A stretch of 64,000 nucleotides of DNA from NCBI GenBank assembly GCA_910577315.1, contig CAJTME010000004.1, positions 126,156 to 190,155 on the forward strand, given 5' to 3'. Positions 33,343 through 41,589 of this stretch are shown here, piece by piece. Both the position numbers and the translations under genes were made by a program. Under the pieces are notes generated by a model. It did not search any database, was not told where the DNA came from, and saw only the letters and a program-made list of their open reading frames with translations. The DNA comes from an uncultured Muribaculaceae bacterium. GTDB taxonomy: Bacteria; Bacteroidota; Bacteroidia; Bacteroidales; Muribaculaceae. Position 1 is the stretch's first letter; every line of letters begins with the position of its first letter.

Positions 33343-35550
33343 ATGATACAGATTGTAGTTAAGCGCGACGGCCGTGTCGTGGGCTATAACGAAGAAAAAA
33401 TCAAAGCCGCTATCCGCAAAGCCATGCTGGCAACCGAGCTTGGCGAGGATGAGTCGTTAATCAACAAGATAGCCACACGCATCGGAGCACATGGCAATGA
33501 ACGCATGACCGTGGAGGAGATTCAGGACCTCGTGGAACTGGAACTCATGCAGAGCTCCCGCAAGGAAGTGGCTCGCCGTTACATCGCCTACCGTGACCAG
33601 CGTTCACGTGCCCGCCGCGCCAAGACACGCGACCTGTTCATCGAGATCATCGAGACAAAAAATAACGAAGTCACCCGCGAGAATGCGAACATGAACACCG
33701 ACTCGCCCGCGGGCATGATGATGAAGTTCGCATCGGAGACCACAAAACCTTATGTAGACGATTACCTGTTGAGCGAGGAGGCCCTGCATGCCGTGCGCCA
33801 TGGTTACATCCATATCCATGACAAGGACTATTATCCCACAAAGAGCCTCACATGCGTTCAGCACCCTCTCGACCGTATCCTTGAATACGGATTCATTGCC
33901 GGCCACGGCGAAAGCCGCCCTGCGAAACGTATCGAGACTGCCAGCGTGATTGCGTGCATATCCCTTGAAACGGCTCAGAATGAGATGCACGGAGGCCAGG
34001 CCATTCCTGCCTTCGACTTCTATCTCGCCCCGTTCGTGCGCGCGTCGTTCATTGAAGAAATAAAAAATCTTGAAAAACTCTACGGCGAGGATTTCTCAGA
34101 TTTATATAACGTCGAGCTTAAAGACTATGAGAAGAAAGAGCTTGACGGCCTCACTGGCCGCGACAGGGTGCTCGCCCATGCCGTCAACCGCACCGTCGCA
34201 CGAGTGCATCAGGCCATGGAGGCTTTCATCCACAACATGAACACCATACACTCTCGCGGCGGCAATCAGGTTGTGTTCTCGTCAATCAACTACGGCACGG
34301 ACACCTCAGCCGAAGGCCGCTGCATCATCCGCGAACTGCTCAAGTCCACATACGAGGGAGTCGGCAACGGCGCCACAGCCATATTCCCCATTCAGATATG
34401 GAAGAAAAAGCGTGGTGTAAGCTACCTGCCCGAAGATCCCAATTACGACCTCTACCAGCTGGCATGCAAGGTTACGGCCCGTAGGTTCTTCCCCAATTTT
34501 GTCAATCTTGACGCAACGTTCAATCAGCATGAGAAATGGGATGCCAACGATCCCAAGCGTTACCAGTATGAGGTGGCAACCATGGGCTGCCGCACCCGTG
34601 TGTTCGAGGACCGCTACGGCGAGAAGACATCCATCGGCCGTGGAAACCTCAGCTTCACAACCATCAACATCGTACGCATCGCAATCGAGTGCATGAGCAT
34701 AAAGGACAAGGAGGAACGTATCGAAAAATTCTTCAAGGATCTCGACAACATACTCGAAGTGGCTGCCCGTCAACTGTGCGACCGTTTCGACTTCCAGAAG
34801 ACTGCCCTTGCCAAACAGTTCCCCCTGGTAATGTCGAAATTGTGGAATGGTTCGGATGTATTGAAACCGACCGACACCATCGAGCCTGTCATCAATCACG
34901 GCACTCTCGGCATCGGTTTCATCGGTCTGGCCGAATGTCTCGTGGCTCTTATCGGCAAGCACCATGGCGAAAGCGACGAGGCTCAGAAACTCGGCCTTCG
35001 CATTGTGGGACACATGCGCTCACGCGCCAACGAGTTCTCCGAACGATATGACCACAACTTCTCCATTCTCGCCACACCTGCCGAAGGCCTGTCAGGCAAA
35101 TTTACGACCAAAGACCGCAAGTCGTTCGGCATAATCGAGGGCATCACCGACAAAATCTATTACACCAACTCCAATCATGTCCCCGTTTACTACCACTGCT
35201 CGCCCCGCCATAAAGCGGAAATCGAGGCTCCGTACCACGAGATGACGCGCGGCGGTCACATATTCTATGTTGAAATCGACGGCGACGCCACCCACAATCC
35301 TGAAGCCATCGCCAATATCGTTGACCTGATGGACAAACACAACATCGGCTACTGCTCGGTAAACCACAACCGTAACCGCTGCATGGAGTGCGGCTATGAG
35401 GACGCGTCAGCAGATTTGCAGGAATGTCCCCGCTGTCATTCTCACGTCATCGACCGCCTGCAACGCATCACCGGCTATCTTGTCGGAACGACAGACCGCT
35501 GGAACAACGCCAAGCTTGCCGAACTTAACGACCGCGTGGTTCACGAGTGA
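33343..35550 (+). CDS. nrdD: Anaerobic (class III) ribonucleoside-triphosphate reductase
   Basis: 735-residue glycyl-radical enzyme making dNTPs under anaerobic conditions. The N-terminal ATP-cone (VVKRDGRVVGYNEEKIKAAIRKAM, residues 5-95) gives allosteric control. The central barrel includes CISLETAQNEMHGGQAIPAFDFYLAPFV. A zinc-binding CMECGYEDASADLQECPRCH motif precedes RITGYLVGTTDRWN, which carries the radical glycine close to the C-terminus. Full length. Coupled to nrdG by a TGATG junction. Together with nrdJ this genome can make deoxynucleotides by two oxygen-independent or -insensitive routes; no class I enzyme is in the window. Confidence 0.97.
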   Translation: MIQIVVKRDGRVVGYNEEKIKAAIRKAMLATELGEDESLINKIATRIGAHGNERMTVEEIQDLVELELMQSSRKEVARRYIAYRDQRSRARRAKTRDLFIEIIETKNNEVTRENANMNTDSPAGMMMKFASETTKPYVDDYLLSEEALHAVRHGYIHIHDKDYYPTKSLTCVQHPLDRILEYGFIAGHGESRPAKRIETASVIACISLETAQNEMHGGQAIPAFDFYLAPFVRASFIEEIKNLEKLYGEDFSDLYNVELKDYEKKELDGLTGRDRVLAHAVNRTVARVHQAMEAFIHNMNTIHSRGGNQVVFSSINYGTDTSAEGRCIIRELLKSTYEGVGNGATAIFPIQIWKKKRGVSYLPEDPNYDLYQLACKVTARRFFPNFVNLDATFNQHEKWDANDPKRYQYEVATMGCRTRVFEDRYGEKTSIGRGNLSFTTINIVRIAIECMSIKDKEERIEKFFKDLDNILEVAARQLCDRFDFQKTALAKQFPLVMSKLWNGSDVLKPTDTIEPVINHGTLGIGFIGLAECLVALIGKHHGESDEAQKLGLRIVGHMRSRANEFSERYDHNFSILATPAEGLSGKFTTKDRKSFGIIEGITDKIYYTNSNHVPVYYHCSPRHKAEIEAPYHEMTRGGHIFYVEIDGDATHNPEAIANIVDLMDKHNIGYCSVNHNRNRCMECGYEDASADLQECPRCHSHVIDRLQRITGYLVGTTDRWNNAKLAELNDRVVHE

Positions 35551-36026
35551 TGGAAACATTGCGGGTAATCGACATTATTGAAGGAACCTCGGTCGACGGA
35601 CCGGGGCTCCGTACGTCGATCTATCTTGCCGGGTGCGAACATCGCTGCCCCGGTTGCCATAATCCCCACACATGGTCACGTGACGCGGGGCGCGACATGA
35701 CCATCGCTGAGATTCTTGATGCCGTCGAAGCCGCTGACTTCAATGTGACCCTGTCGGGTGGTGACCCCATCTACCAGGCTGCAAGTCTGCTGCCGCTACT
35801 CAAGGAACTCCACAGCCGAGAACGCACCGTCTGGCTTTATACTGGCTTTACCTATGAACAATTGCTTGAAATGCCCGACGCAAAGGCACTCATGCCATAT
35901 CTCGAGGCCATAGTCGACGGTCCCTTTGTCGAAGCGCTGCGCGACACCACCCTGCGTTTCCGGGGATCTTCCAACCAGCGGATAATCTATCCAAATACGA
36001 AAAAAGATTTGCAAATGTCAAAATAA
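35550..36026 (+). CDS. nrdG: Anaerobic ribonucleotide reductase activating protein
   Basis: 158-residue radical SAM activase that installs the glycyl radical on NrdD. CEHRCPGCHN holds the cluster ligands Cys29, Cys33 and Cys36; LSGGDP is the SAM-binding GGE-like motif. The ATG at 35550-35552 overlaps the nrdD stop (TGATG); a GTG three bases earlier is in frame but less likely. The promoter of the following tRNA gene overlaps its 3' end. Confidence 0.95.
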   Translation: METLRVIDIIEGTSVDGPGLRTSIYLAGCEHRCPGCHNPHTWSRDAGRDMTIAEILDAVEAADFNVTLSGGDPIYQAASLLPLLKELHSRERTVWLYTGFTYEQLLEMPDAKALMPYLEAIVDGPFVEALRDTTLRFRGSSNQRIIYPNTKKDLQMSK

Positions 36027-36039
36027 ACAGCTAACTTTG
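36008..36039 (+). promoter_or_regulatory. Promoter of the tRNA gene
   Basis: TTTG at 36008-36011 and TAACTTTG at 36032-36039, spacer 20 bases, overlapping the last codons of nrdG and about 35 bases before the mature tRNA. Confidence 0.78.
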
Positions 36040-36073
36040 CACTCGCAAACAAGCAACGCAACCTAAGTTGCAC

Positions 36074-36147
36074 GGCCCTATAGCTCAGTTGGTCAGAGCA
36101 CCTGACTCATAATCAGGGAGTCCTTGGTTCAAGCCCAAGTGGGGCCA
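36074..36147 (+). tRNA. tRNA with CAT anticodon (Met, or Ile2 after lysidine modification)
   Basis: 74 bases forming a full cloverleaf. The acceptor stem pairs GGCCCTA with TGGGGCC and includes one T-G pair. The D arm is AGCTCAGTTGGTCAGAGC. The anticodon stem CTGAC/ATCAG flanks CTCATAA, and the T arm holds GGTTCAAGC. The 3' CCA is not encoded. CAT can mean elongator Met or Ile2; the initiator is excluded because it has a normal first base pair. Met is the default call. Confidence 0.9.
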
Positions 36148-36154
36148 CGGAAAT

Positions 36155-36206
36155 GGAAAGACGCTTACAATCACCAAGTTACGGATTGTGGCGCCTTTCC
36201 TTTTTT
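36155..36206 (+). terminator. Terminator after the tRNA gene
   Basis: Imperfect inverted repeat, GGAAAGACGC at 36155-36164 and ACAATC against GATTGT and GCGCCTTTCC (36184-36200), followed by TTTTTT at 36201-36206. Confidence 0.75.
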
Positions 36207-36269
36207 AGCCCGCGCGGTCAAAAAAAGACTTGTCGGATGGCGCAAACAGCCGATTTTTGCCTCCTTTTG

Positions 36270-36297
36270 GAGCAAATGTTTGCTCAAATGTTTGCAC
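36270..36297. promoter_or_regulatory. Palindrome plus half-copy upstream of the esterase gene
   Basis: Perfect palindrome GAGCAAATGTTTGCTC at 36270-36285, immediately followed by AAATGTTTGCAC (36286-36297), which repeats its right half. It lies about 80 bases upstream of the -7 element at 36364 and is a plausible operator. Confidence 0.4.
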
Positions 36298-36363
36298 ATT
36301 TCTTTGCAATTCTTCCGGGCTGTTGATGATGCAGGTCTGTTTTTTATTTTGTAATAAATTGCA

Positions 36364-36371
36364 TACCTTTG
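36364..36371 (+). promoter_or_regulatory. -7 element of the esterase gene
   Basis: TACCTTTG, 22 bases before the ATG at 36394. No clear -33 TTTG at the right spacing; a T-rich tract lies there. Confidence 0.5.
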
Positions 36372-36393
36372 CGGGGACTAATTTAATCTTACC

Positions 36394-37356
36394 ATGTTGA
36401 CAGATTTATATAATTCCAAATTTGCCATATTGCCGTTCGTGTTGATGATGGGAGCGTGCGGAGCCGTGAGTGACGAGAAAGAGCCGGTTCCATCAAATCC
36501 TCCTGCATTGCAGACGGCATCCACAGGCAATGTCCACCGCCATTACATCATTTCACCACAGATGGGCGATACCGTCACCATTGATGTATGGACCCCGGAG
36601 GGATATGACGGCTCCTCGCGCCGTTACCCCGTGATTTACATGCACGACGGACAAAACCTTTTTGACGCTACGACCACATGGAATCACCAGTCTTGGGAAA
36701 TGGATTCCGTAATCGGGACCCTGATTGCCGACGGAAAAATCTCAGTTCCGGTAATCGTTGGCATACACAGCGTGGCTGAAAGCCGTAAGGGAGACCTGAT
36801 GCCGGAGAACGCTTTAAAATATCTGCCCGAAAAAAGGAGTGAGGCCGTGGATGAATTTCTTGACACAACTTCGCTGCGCGGGAATGCCTACGCCGCTTTT
36901 ATCGTGAACACACTCAAGCCCAGGATGGATGCACTCTACCGTCTGTCGCCAGAACGTGATTCGACATTCGTAATGGGCTCGAGCATGGGTGGCCTCATGT
37001 CGATATATGCAATGTCGGAGTATCCCGAGACATTCGGCGCCGCGGGTTGTCTTTCGACCCACTGGATTGGAACGCTTGACGGCAACAATGCATTTTCCGA
37101 CGCCATGTATGCCTATCTGGACGAGAAGCTTCCGCGCGACGGTCATCACCGCCTATATCTTGACCATGGCACAACCACGCTCGACAGCCTTTACGGGCCA
37201 TCGGAAGAGCGCATGATCGGACTTGTCAGGTCGCATGGCTATTCCGAAGAGCACGGCACCCTTGAGACATTTGTCGATGAGGGCGGCGCGCATCAAGAGA
37301 GCAGCTGGGCGGCGCGTGTTTGGCGTCCGCTGCAATTCCTTCTCGGTAAGAAATAA
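36394..37356 (+). CDS. Esterase-family alpha/beta-hydrolase lipoprotein
   Basis: 320 residues. A signal sequence with lipobox MMGAC at about residues 18-22 indicates a lipid-anchored envelope protein. The fold is that of the putative esterase/EstD family: VWTPEGYDGSSRRYPVIYMHDGQNLFD, then VMGSSMGGLMSIYAM with nucleophile Ser197, and a C-terminal GGAHQESSWAARV holding the catalytic His. Relatives act on carbohydrate esters or siderophores; the substrate is not readable here. It is a single-gene unit converging on the pectate lyase gene, whose stop is only nine bases away, with no hairpin between. Confidence 0.85.
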   Translation: MLTDLYNSKFAILPFVLMMGACGAVSDEKEPVPSNPPALQTASTGNVHRHYIISPQMGDTVTIDVWTPEGYDGSSRRYPVIYMHDGQNLFDATTTWNHQSWEMDSVIGTLIADGKISVPVIVGIHSVAESRKGDLMPENALKYLPEKRSEAVDEFLDTTSLRGNAYAAFIVNTLKPRMDALYRLSPERDSTFVMGSSMGGLMSIYAMSEYPETFGAAGCLSTHWIGTLDGNNAFSDAMYAYLDEKLPRDGHHRLYLDHGTTTLDSLYGPSEERMIGLVRSHGYSEEHGTLETFVDEGGAHQESSWAARVWRPLQFLLGKK

Positions 37357-37364
37357 TTCACTGT

Positions 37365-38423
37365 TCAGCGCCCGTTGGCCTGCCTCCATTGCTCATACTT
37401 TGGGAACAGGCTTGCGGGCGCTCCTGAATACCAGGCATAACCGTCGCGCCGCTCACGGCCGATTTCATCAAGCGAACGTTTGGGAATTCCGTCGCGGTCA
37501 CATACAAACGGCCTGCACTCGACAAGGTCGTAATACCTGGCCCACGTTGTCGCCGACGGATCTGCCATGAGCCGTGTGCCCTGCGGTCCGCGGCGCACAT
37601 AGCGGAATCCGTCAATACGGTTGCGGTCAAACCATTTCATCGCGCCCTCGACTGCACGGCAAATGCGCTCGTCAGGATTAGGAATATCCATCAGCAACCA
37701 CACGAGCGTCATGCTCTCGGTGGAGCAGAACGACGGCAGTTCATAAGCCCTGGCCGATGCGGGTGCAAGTGTTTCGCTGTCGTGTTGCTGACACCATACG
37801 GTTGGCTCACCGTCCACCACAATCTGCGTGGCAAGAATACATTCCACACCTCTGCGGAAAGCATTGTCAAGCCGTTCACGCATTTTTTCATCCACAATCC
37901 CCGGCGCATCATACGGAGCTTTTCCGTCACGCAAATCGCGGATGAGGGATAGCGTATTGGCCATGGCATCGTCATTATAAGTAATGTGTACCTGATAGCC
38001 CTTTGGATTGGGCCAGAACTGTGGCCAGCCACCATTGTCGTACTGACCCGAGAGCAGATACTCCACTCCTTTAATGAAGGCCTCGCGCCACAATTCCGAA
38101 CGTGTGGCCGCATACAGGCGGGCCAAAAATTTCATCTGGGCCGTCGTGGCTCCGTTGTCGGTCGTCGAGTCGGTCGTGCGTGGCTTCAAGGCCACCACCG
38201 AGTCGAGTTGGGCCGGAGTCAAAGGCCGCCCCATGTCGATATTTTTGGGCCAACCTCCTGTAACACGTTGGTACGCCACAATCTGAGTGCCGATTCGGGC
38301 GGCCTCGTCAGTGGCGAAAAACGCCGTGTCGGTTTCATTCAATATGTTATGCCCTATGGCTTGAGTGGATATGTTGCAAAATATTGCCGCAGAAAATGCG
38401 GCCAACAAGGAATACGGTTTCAT
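37365..38423 (-). CDS. pelA: Pectate lyase, PL10-type
   Basis: 352-residue secreted enzyme cleaving polygalacturonate by beta-elimination. MKPYSLLAAFSAAIFCNISTQA is the signal peptide; the start at 38421-38423 was chosen over an upstream in-frame codon because it begins that signal. The alpha/alpha-barrel signature motifs are YQRVTGGWPKNID, TIDNGATT-like STTDNGATTAQMKFLARLY, GGWPQFWP and WCQQHD...LPSFCSTESM, with GRERRDGYAWY at the end. It is isolated: no SusC/SusD pair or other carbohydrate enzyme is nearby. A TAAATTTG motif at 38429-38436 is too close to the ATG to be a normal promoter. Confidence 0.88.
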   Translation of the reverse strand: MKPYSLLAAFSAAIFCNISTQAIGHNILNETDTAFFATDEAARIGTQIVAYQRVTGGWPKNIDMGRPLTPAQLDSVVALKPRTTDSTTDNGATTAQMKFLARLYAATRSELWREAFIKGVEYLLSGQYDNGGWPQFWPNPKGYQVHITYNDDAMANTLSLIRDLRDGKAPYDAPGIVDEKMRERLDNAFRRGVECILATQIVVDGEPTVWCQQHDSETLAPASARAYELPSFCSTESMTLVWLLMDIPNPDERICRAVEGAMKWFDRNRIDGFRYVRRGPQGTRLMADPSATTWARYYDLVECRPFVCDRDGIPKRSLDEIGRERRDGYAWYSGAPASLFPKYEQWRQANGR

Positions 38424-38543
38424 GGCTGCAAATTTAACGATTTTTTTCACAGGATTTGGAAGTTTGGGCACTTTTTGGTAAATTCGCACAATTAAAAACC
38501 TCAACACACCTTAAAACCCTAACACTGTTCATAACCACTGATT

Positions 38544-39113
38544 ATGGCTAACGGAAAAATAATCGTAATCTCCGCCCCGTCGGGTTGCGGAAAGTCAACT
38601 ATAATCAACTCCATACTCGATGCCGGAACAATCGACCTCAGTTTCTCGGTATCGGCCACTAATCGTCCTCCCCGCGCGGGTGAGGAACACGGAGTACACT
38701 ACTACTTCATGTCGACCGAAGACTTCCGCGACGCGGTGGCCGCCGGTGATTTCATCGAATGGGAGGAAGTATATCCCGGGCGTTATTATGGCACCTTGCG
38801 CAGCGAGCTTGACCGCCTTGTAGGTGAAGGCCACAACGTTATTCTCGACATTGACGTCAAGGGGGCGCTCAACGTTAAGAAACTTTACGGCCAGACTGCG
38901 CTCACCATCTTTGTGGAACCGCCAAGCATTGCCGAACTGCGTCACCGTCTTGAAACCCGCGGCACGGACTCGCCCGAGCAGCTCGACACCCGCATGAGCC
39001 GCGCAGAATATGAATTGGGATTCGCTCCTGAATTTGACACCCGTGTGGTGAATGACAACCTCGAGGACGCAATAGCGGAAACAGAAGGTATTATCAACGG
39101 TTTCATCGCATGA
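38544..39113 (+). CDS. gmk: Guanylate kinase
   Basis: 189-residue kinase converting GMP to GDP with ATP. The P-loop SAPSGCGKST (residues 10-19) is followed by FSVSATNRPPRAGEEHGVHYYF (GMP binding), FIEWEEVYPGRYYGT and NVILDIDVKGALNVKK. Standard length. First of the gmk-nadD-DUF5063 transcript; its stop overlaps the nadD start by 4 bases (ATGA). Confidence 0.97.
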   Translation: MANGKIIVISAPSGCGKSTIINSILDAGTIDLSFSVSATNRPPRAGEEHGVHYYFMSTEDFRDAVAAGDFIEWEEVYPGRYYGTLRSELDRLVGEGHNVILDIDVKGALNVKKLYGQTALTIFVEPPSIAELRHRLETRGTDSPEQLDTRMSRAEYELGFAPEFDTRVVNDNLEDAIAETEGIINGFIA

Positions 39114-39697
39114 CGACCGACGGCAAAAAAATAATCGGCATACTCGGCGGGTCGTATAACCCGGTTCACAACGGCCACATGATGCTGGCGTCGTTTCTTG
39201 CCCAATGGGGCTATGTCGACCAGGTATGGCTCACACTGTCGCCGCGCAATCCCCTCAAGAATGCCGCCGACCTTCTGCCCGACCTAAAACGGCTGACGAT
39301 GCTTAACCTGGCCCTGAAAGGTGCGAAAAAACTCGACGTGTGCGACATCGAACTCACCATGCCCGTGCCGTCTTTCACCATCAATACCCTCGACCTTCTC
39401 GCCTCGCGCCATCCCGACAAACATTTCAAACTGATAATCGGTTCGGACAACTGGAACATCTTCGACAAATGGAAGGACAGCCAGCGCATACTCGACGAAT
39501 ATGGCGTGATTGTATATCCGCGCCCCGGCTATCCTGTGGCCGACCGGCATGTCGACGGAATGGAGCTGGTGGATAGCCCGACGGTCAACATTTCAAGCAC
39601 TTTTATACGCAACGCCATCGCAAAGGGCAAGAATATGGAATATTTCCTTCCCCAGGGCGTTTATAAATATATCGTTGACCATAAACTGTATATTTGA
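39110..39697 (+). CDS. nadD: Nicotinate-nucleotide adenylyltransferase
   Basis: 195-residue enzyme forming deamido-NAD from nicotinate mononucleotide and ATP. GILGGSYNPVHNGHMMLA contains the (T/H)xGH nucleotidyl-transfer motif. The C-terminal segment SPTVNISSTFIRNAIAKGKN is the ISSTxIR motif. Length is normal. Translationally coupled to gmk through ATGA, and one base separates its stop from the DUF5063 start. Confidence 0.96.
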   Translation: MTTDGKKIIGILGGSYNPVHNGHMMLASFLAQWGYVDQVWLTLSPRNPLKNAADLLPDLKRLTMLNLALKGAKKLDVCDIELTMPVPSFTINTLDLLASRHPDKHFKLIIGSDNWNIFDKWKDSQRILDEYGVIVYPRPGYPVADRHVDGMELVDSPTVNISSTFIRNAIAKGKNMEYFLPQGVYKYIVDHKLYI

Positions 39698-39698
39698 G

Positions 39699-40187
39699 AT
39701 GACAAACAATGCCTTGGCTTTCATAGCCCTTTGTAATGAATACTGTGCTGCGGTCGAAAACGCCGCGGCCAGTGATGCACGCGATTTCACATCCACAATG
39801 CTGCGCTTGCTTCCGCGCCTTTATATCTGCGCCGCAGACCTTACTGACGAGGGAGCGCTCGACGAGGGATTCATTGACCAGGCCCTCGATGAGGATTCAT
39901 ACGATTCGGTGCGCCGCGGCATCGAGGCAGTAATGGGCGAGGACGACACTTATCTCGAAGTGTTTGAAGATGACATGAAATATTCCGACACTCCCATCGG
40001 TGCCAGCGTTGCGGAAAGTCTCGCCGACCTCTTTCAGGTATTCTACAACCTTCTTGAAGCCGTGCGCGATGCTCCCGACGACCTCGTGGCTTCTGCCCTT
40101 GCCGCCGTAAAGGAGGACTTCGCGGGCTACTGGGGGCAGGTGCTTTGCAACGTTATGCGGCCGCTCAACGCCATTTATTACCGATGA
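39699..40187 (+). CDS. DUF5063 family protein
   Basis: 162-residue acidic, all-helical protein of unknown function resembling the DUF5063 family: MTNNALAFIALCNEYCAAVENA at the start, then LRLLPRLYICAADL and SLADLFQVFYNLLEAVRDAPDD. The ATG at 39699 was chosen because the upstream part of the frame lies inside nadD. Third gene of gmk-nadD; position is the only clue to its role. Confidence 0.75.
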   Translation: MTNNALAFIALCNEYCAAVENAAASDARDFTSTMLRLLPRLYICAADLTDEGALDEGFIDQALDEDSYDSVRRGIEAVMGEDDTYLEVFEDDMKYSDTPIGASVAESLADLFQVFYNLLEAVRDAPDDLVASALAAVKEDFAGYWGQVLCNVMRPLNAIYYR

Positions 40188-40206
40188 ATATTCTATACCC
40201 TAACTT

Positions 40207-41502
40207 ATGAACGACTACAAAGACCTCGCGGCGTTTCTTGACGCCTCCCCAGTGAATTTCTGGGCCGTGAAGACCGTGGCCGACCACCTTGAGTCAGCCG
40301 GATTCACCGAGCTCGACATGCGCGAACGTTGGGAGCTGAAACCCGGAGGACGCCATTTCGTAATCAAAAATGGTTCGGCAATCTTTGCCTTCATCGTAGG
40401 CGCGAAGACTGCCGCCGCACCCTTCAAGATAATTTCTGCCCACAGCGATTCGCCAGGATTCAGAGTAAAGCCTAATTGCGAGATGTTGTGCGACGGGAAC
40501 ATCGTTAAACTGAATACCGAGGTTTACGGCGGTCCCATACTCTACACATGGTTCGACCGTCCACTGTCGCTTGCAGGCCGTGTGATACTCCGTTCGGCTA
40601 ATCCACTCGAACCAGAGAGCCGCCTTGTGAAGTTCGACCGCCATCTGCTGACTATACCGCATCTCGCCATCCATTTTAACCGTGCCGTAAACGAAGGCAA
40701 TCCGCTGTCCAAGCAAAAAGACATGCTGCCGGTTATAGGCAAAGTTGCCGATGTGTCGCAGGCAAAGGGATTGGTTCATCGTCTCGTCGCCGAGAAACTC
40801 GGTGTAAAGCCTGAAGACATTCTCGATTATGACCTCTCGCTATTCGACACCACACGCGCCAGCGTGGTCGGTCTCAACGGCGATTACATCACATCGGGAC
40901 GCATCGATGATCTGTCGATGGTTCACGCAGCTCTTTCCGCGTTACTTGACACCCGGGTTTATGCCGATGACTCCACGCGGGTAATGGCCATTTTCGACAA
41001 CGAGGAAACAGGCTCGGGAACAAAGCAGGGAGCGGCTTCACCAATGCTCGATTATATCCTGCGCCGCATTGTCGCCTCGGCTCCCGGTGCGACCGATGAG
41101 GACTATATTCGCGCGGTAGCGTCCTCCTTCATGATTTCAGCCGATGATGCACATGGTGTTCATCCGAACTATCCCGAGAAGCAAGACCCCACCAACCACC
41201 CCACCCTCGGCGGTGGTCCCGTAATCAAAATAAACGCCAACTGCAAGTACATGACCGATGCCGAGTCTGCCGCAGTATTCCGCACGCTGTGTGAGAAAGC
41301 CGGTGTCCCCTATCAGTACTTCGTCAATCACAGCGACGTGGCCGGAGGTTCTACCCTCGGCAACATACTCACTTCACAGATACCCTTGCGCGGTGTTGAC
41401 GTGGGCGCGGCCATATGGGCCATGCATTCGGTGCGCGAAACCGCTTCGCTTGCCGACCATGCCTCAATGATAGCTGCGTTCAGCGAATTTTACAAAGTTT
41501 AG
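40207..41502 (+). CDS. apeB: M18 family aspartyl aminopeptidase
   Basis: 431-residue cytoplasmic zinc aminopeptidase removing N-terminal residues, with acidic ones preferred in the family. Metal and catalytic motifs are visible in order: IISAHSDSPGFRVKP (His ligand), SGRIDDLSMV (bridging Asp), FDNEETGSGTKQGA (catalytic and ligand Glu) and YFVNHSDVAGGSTLG (final His). The start lies 19 bases after the DUF5063 gene, so it may be the last gene of that transcript. Closed by a 23-base hairpin. Confidence 0.92.
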   Translation: MNDYKDLAAFLDASPVNFWAVKTVADHLESAGFTELDMRERWELKPGGRHFVIKNGSAIFAFIVGAKTAAAPFKIISAHSDSPGFRVKPNCEMLCDGNIVKLNTEVYGGPILYTWFDRPLSLAGRVILRSANPLEPESRLVKFDRHLLTIPHLAIHFNRAVNEGNPLSKQKDMLPVIGKVADVSQAKGLVHRLVAEKLGVKPEDILDYDLSLFDTTRASVVGLNGDYITSGRIDDLSMVHAALSALLDTRVYADDSTRVMAIFDNEETGSGTKQGAASPMLDYILRRIVASAPGATDEDYIRAVASSFMISADDAHGVHPNYPEKQDPTNHPTLGGGPVIKINANCKYMTDAESAAVFRTLCEKAGVPYQYFVNHSDVAGGSTLGNILTSQIPLRGVDVGAAIWAMHSVRETASLADHASMIAAFSEFYKV

Positions 41503-41520
41503 CGTCAATACCATTAAAAT

Positions 41521-41573
41521 AAGAAAACTGCGCTCTAAAAGTTTTTGTCTAACTTTTAGAGCGCAGTTTTCTT
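41521..41573. terminator. Bidirectional terminator, 23-base perfect stem
   Basis: Exact inverted repeat 41521-41543 and 41551-41573 with a 7-base loop (TTTGTCT), A-rich on the left and T-rich on the right, between converging genes. Confidence 0.92.
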
Positions 41574-41589
41574 ATCACATTATGTGGGG

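Noticed and set aside
38429..38436. TAAATTTG as promoter of the pectate lyase gene
   Set aside because: It is only six bases from the ATG, which would make the message leaderless; likely chance in AT-rich DNA.
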